The notes beneath the pieces were generated by a model that was not told the DNA's origin, searched no databases, and worked only from the letters and a program-made list of their open reading frames with translations. The position numbers and the translations under genes are program-made. A stretch of 64,000 bases of DNA from Pedobacter ginsengisoli (GTDB lineage: Bacteria > Bacteroidota > Bacteroidia > Sphingobacteriales > Sphingobacteriaceae). How positions within the stretch are numbered: the first letter of the stretch is position 1; every line of letters starts with the position of its first letter. Below are positions 63,820 to 64,000 of this stretch, in pieces. The stretch covers positions 186,001-250,000 of the forward strand of contig NZ_CP024091.1 of NCBI RefSeq assembly GCF_002736205.1. The letters are read 5' to 3'.

Positions 63820-64000
63820 CTAGAATTTAAAATTAAGGTTAAAACCAAATGATCTTGTAGTTGGAAGTGTTAAGCTTTCCAAGCCCTGAGCGTTTCCTGT
63901 ATTGAATGCTGTTTCAGGATCAATGTTTGGTATATCTTTATGGATGATCCAAAGATTACGCCCTACTAATGAGAAGTTAGCTTCTTGCAAACCAATCTTT
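63820..64000 (-). CDS. SusC/RagA TonB-dependent transporter, C-terminal end (cut by window)
   Basis: Sixty codons of a frame that continues beyond the window, ending at TAG 63822-63820. The visible residues EANFSLVGRNLWIIHKDIPNIDPE and the last strand SFGFNLNFKF are the C-terminal barrel signature of SusC proteins. It lies 5 bp before susD, as in SusCD pairs. The rest of the transporter and any sigma/anti-sigma genes lie outside. Confidence 0.92.
   Translation of the reverse strand, partial: KIGLQEANFSLVGRNLWIIHKDIPNIDPETAFNTGNAQGLESLTLPTTRSFGFNLNFKF

Noticed and set aside
1..64000. CRISPR arrays, rRNA genes, phage structural genes
   Set aside because: No regularly spaced repeat-spacer pattern, no rRNA-like sequence and no capsid or tail genes were seen.

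Overview
The window comes from a Bacteroidetes chromosome, most likely a Sphingobacteriaceae member close to Pedobacter. This is inferred from gene content and style, not from a database search. The evidence is a SusC/SusD pair, type IX secretion (T9SS) components, a fused-type CcsB/CcsA cytochrome c maturation protein, a TamL-type lipoprotein, low-GC DNA, and promoter boxes resembling the Bacteroidetes -7 consensus TAnnTTTG. Several genes have that box only 4-9 nt from the start codon.

Layout. 1-2.6 kb: 3' part of valS. 2.6-9.1 kb: a Cys-rich HTH regulator divergent from a three-gene RND efflux operon (adaptor, permease, outer-membrane factor). 9.1-11.9 kb: an HsdR_N-like nuclease-fold protein, holA and a zinc alcohol dehydrogenase. 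12.1-18.1 kb: a 1649-residue PKD-repeat surface protein with a T9SS type B C-terminus, followed at once by its PorP/SprF partner. 18.2-20.6 kb: a small decayed integrative island between two copies of a 21-bp repeat, the right copy being the start of an EVE-domain gene. It holds an SMI1/KNR4-type immunity gene, the nonsense-mutated tail of a probable nuclease toxin, several small unknown genes, and the N-terminal third of a tyrosine integrase with an internal stop. 20.6-28.7 kb: EVE protein, cation/proton antiporter, acyl-CoA thioesterase, cytoplasmic GH13 amylase, T9SS plug protein, ABC-F ATPase and pyrD. 28.7-31 kb: an 11-bp tandem repeat patch, an intact IS1182-like element between two terminator-like hairpins, a small basic protein and tRNA-Cys. 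31-37.6 kb: SpoU methyltransferase, TamL, a membrane protein, a patatin/beta-barrel protein and TspO. 37.6-50.4 kb: a large glycoside-hydrolase-like protein, a PLP sulfur-amino-acid enzyme next to a TonB-dependent receptor, a PVC-type cytochrome protein with a DUF1080 lipoprotein, and a CBM9/DUF5916 barrel protein. 50.5-57.1 kb: L,D-transpeptidase, the cytochrome c maturation gene split by a frameshift at a run of seven G, a 2H phosphoesterase and an esterase. 57.2-64 kb: GH95 fucosidase, GH78 rhamnosidase and a convergent SusD/SusC pair cut by the window edge.

How the genes fit together. The right half suggests capture and breakdown of fucose- and rhamnose-containing glycans (SusC/D, GH95, GH78, esterase, GH-like protein), with possible oxidative sugar chemistry (PVC cytochrome plus DUF1080). 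The surface is served by T9SS (PKD/CHU_C adhesin, SprF, plug), TamL and RND efflux.

The most notable observations are the decayed toxin/immunity island in the EVE gene, and the split ccsBA gene, whose break lies on an in-phase G-GGG-GGG heptamer that a -1 slip would repair. I did not find a clear new biological system beyond these.
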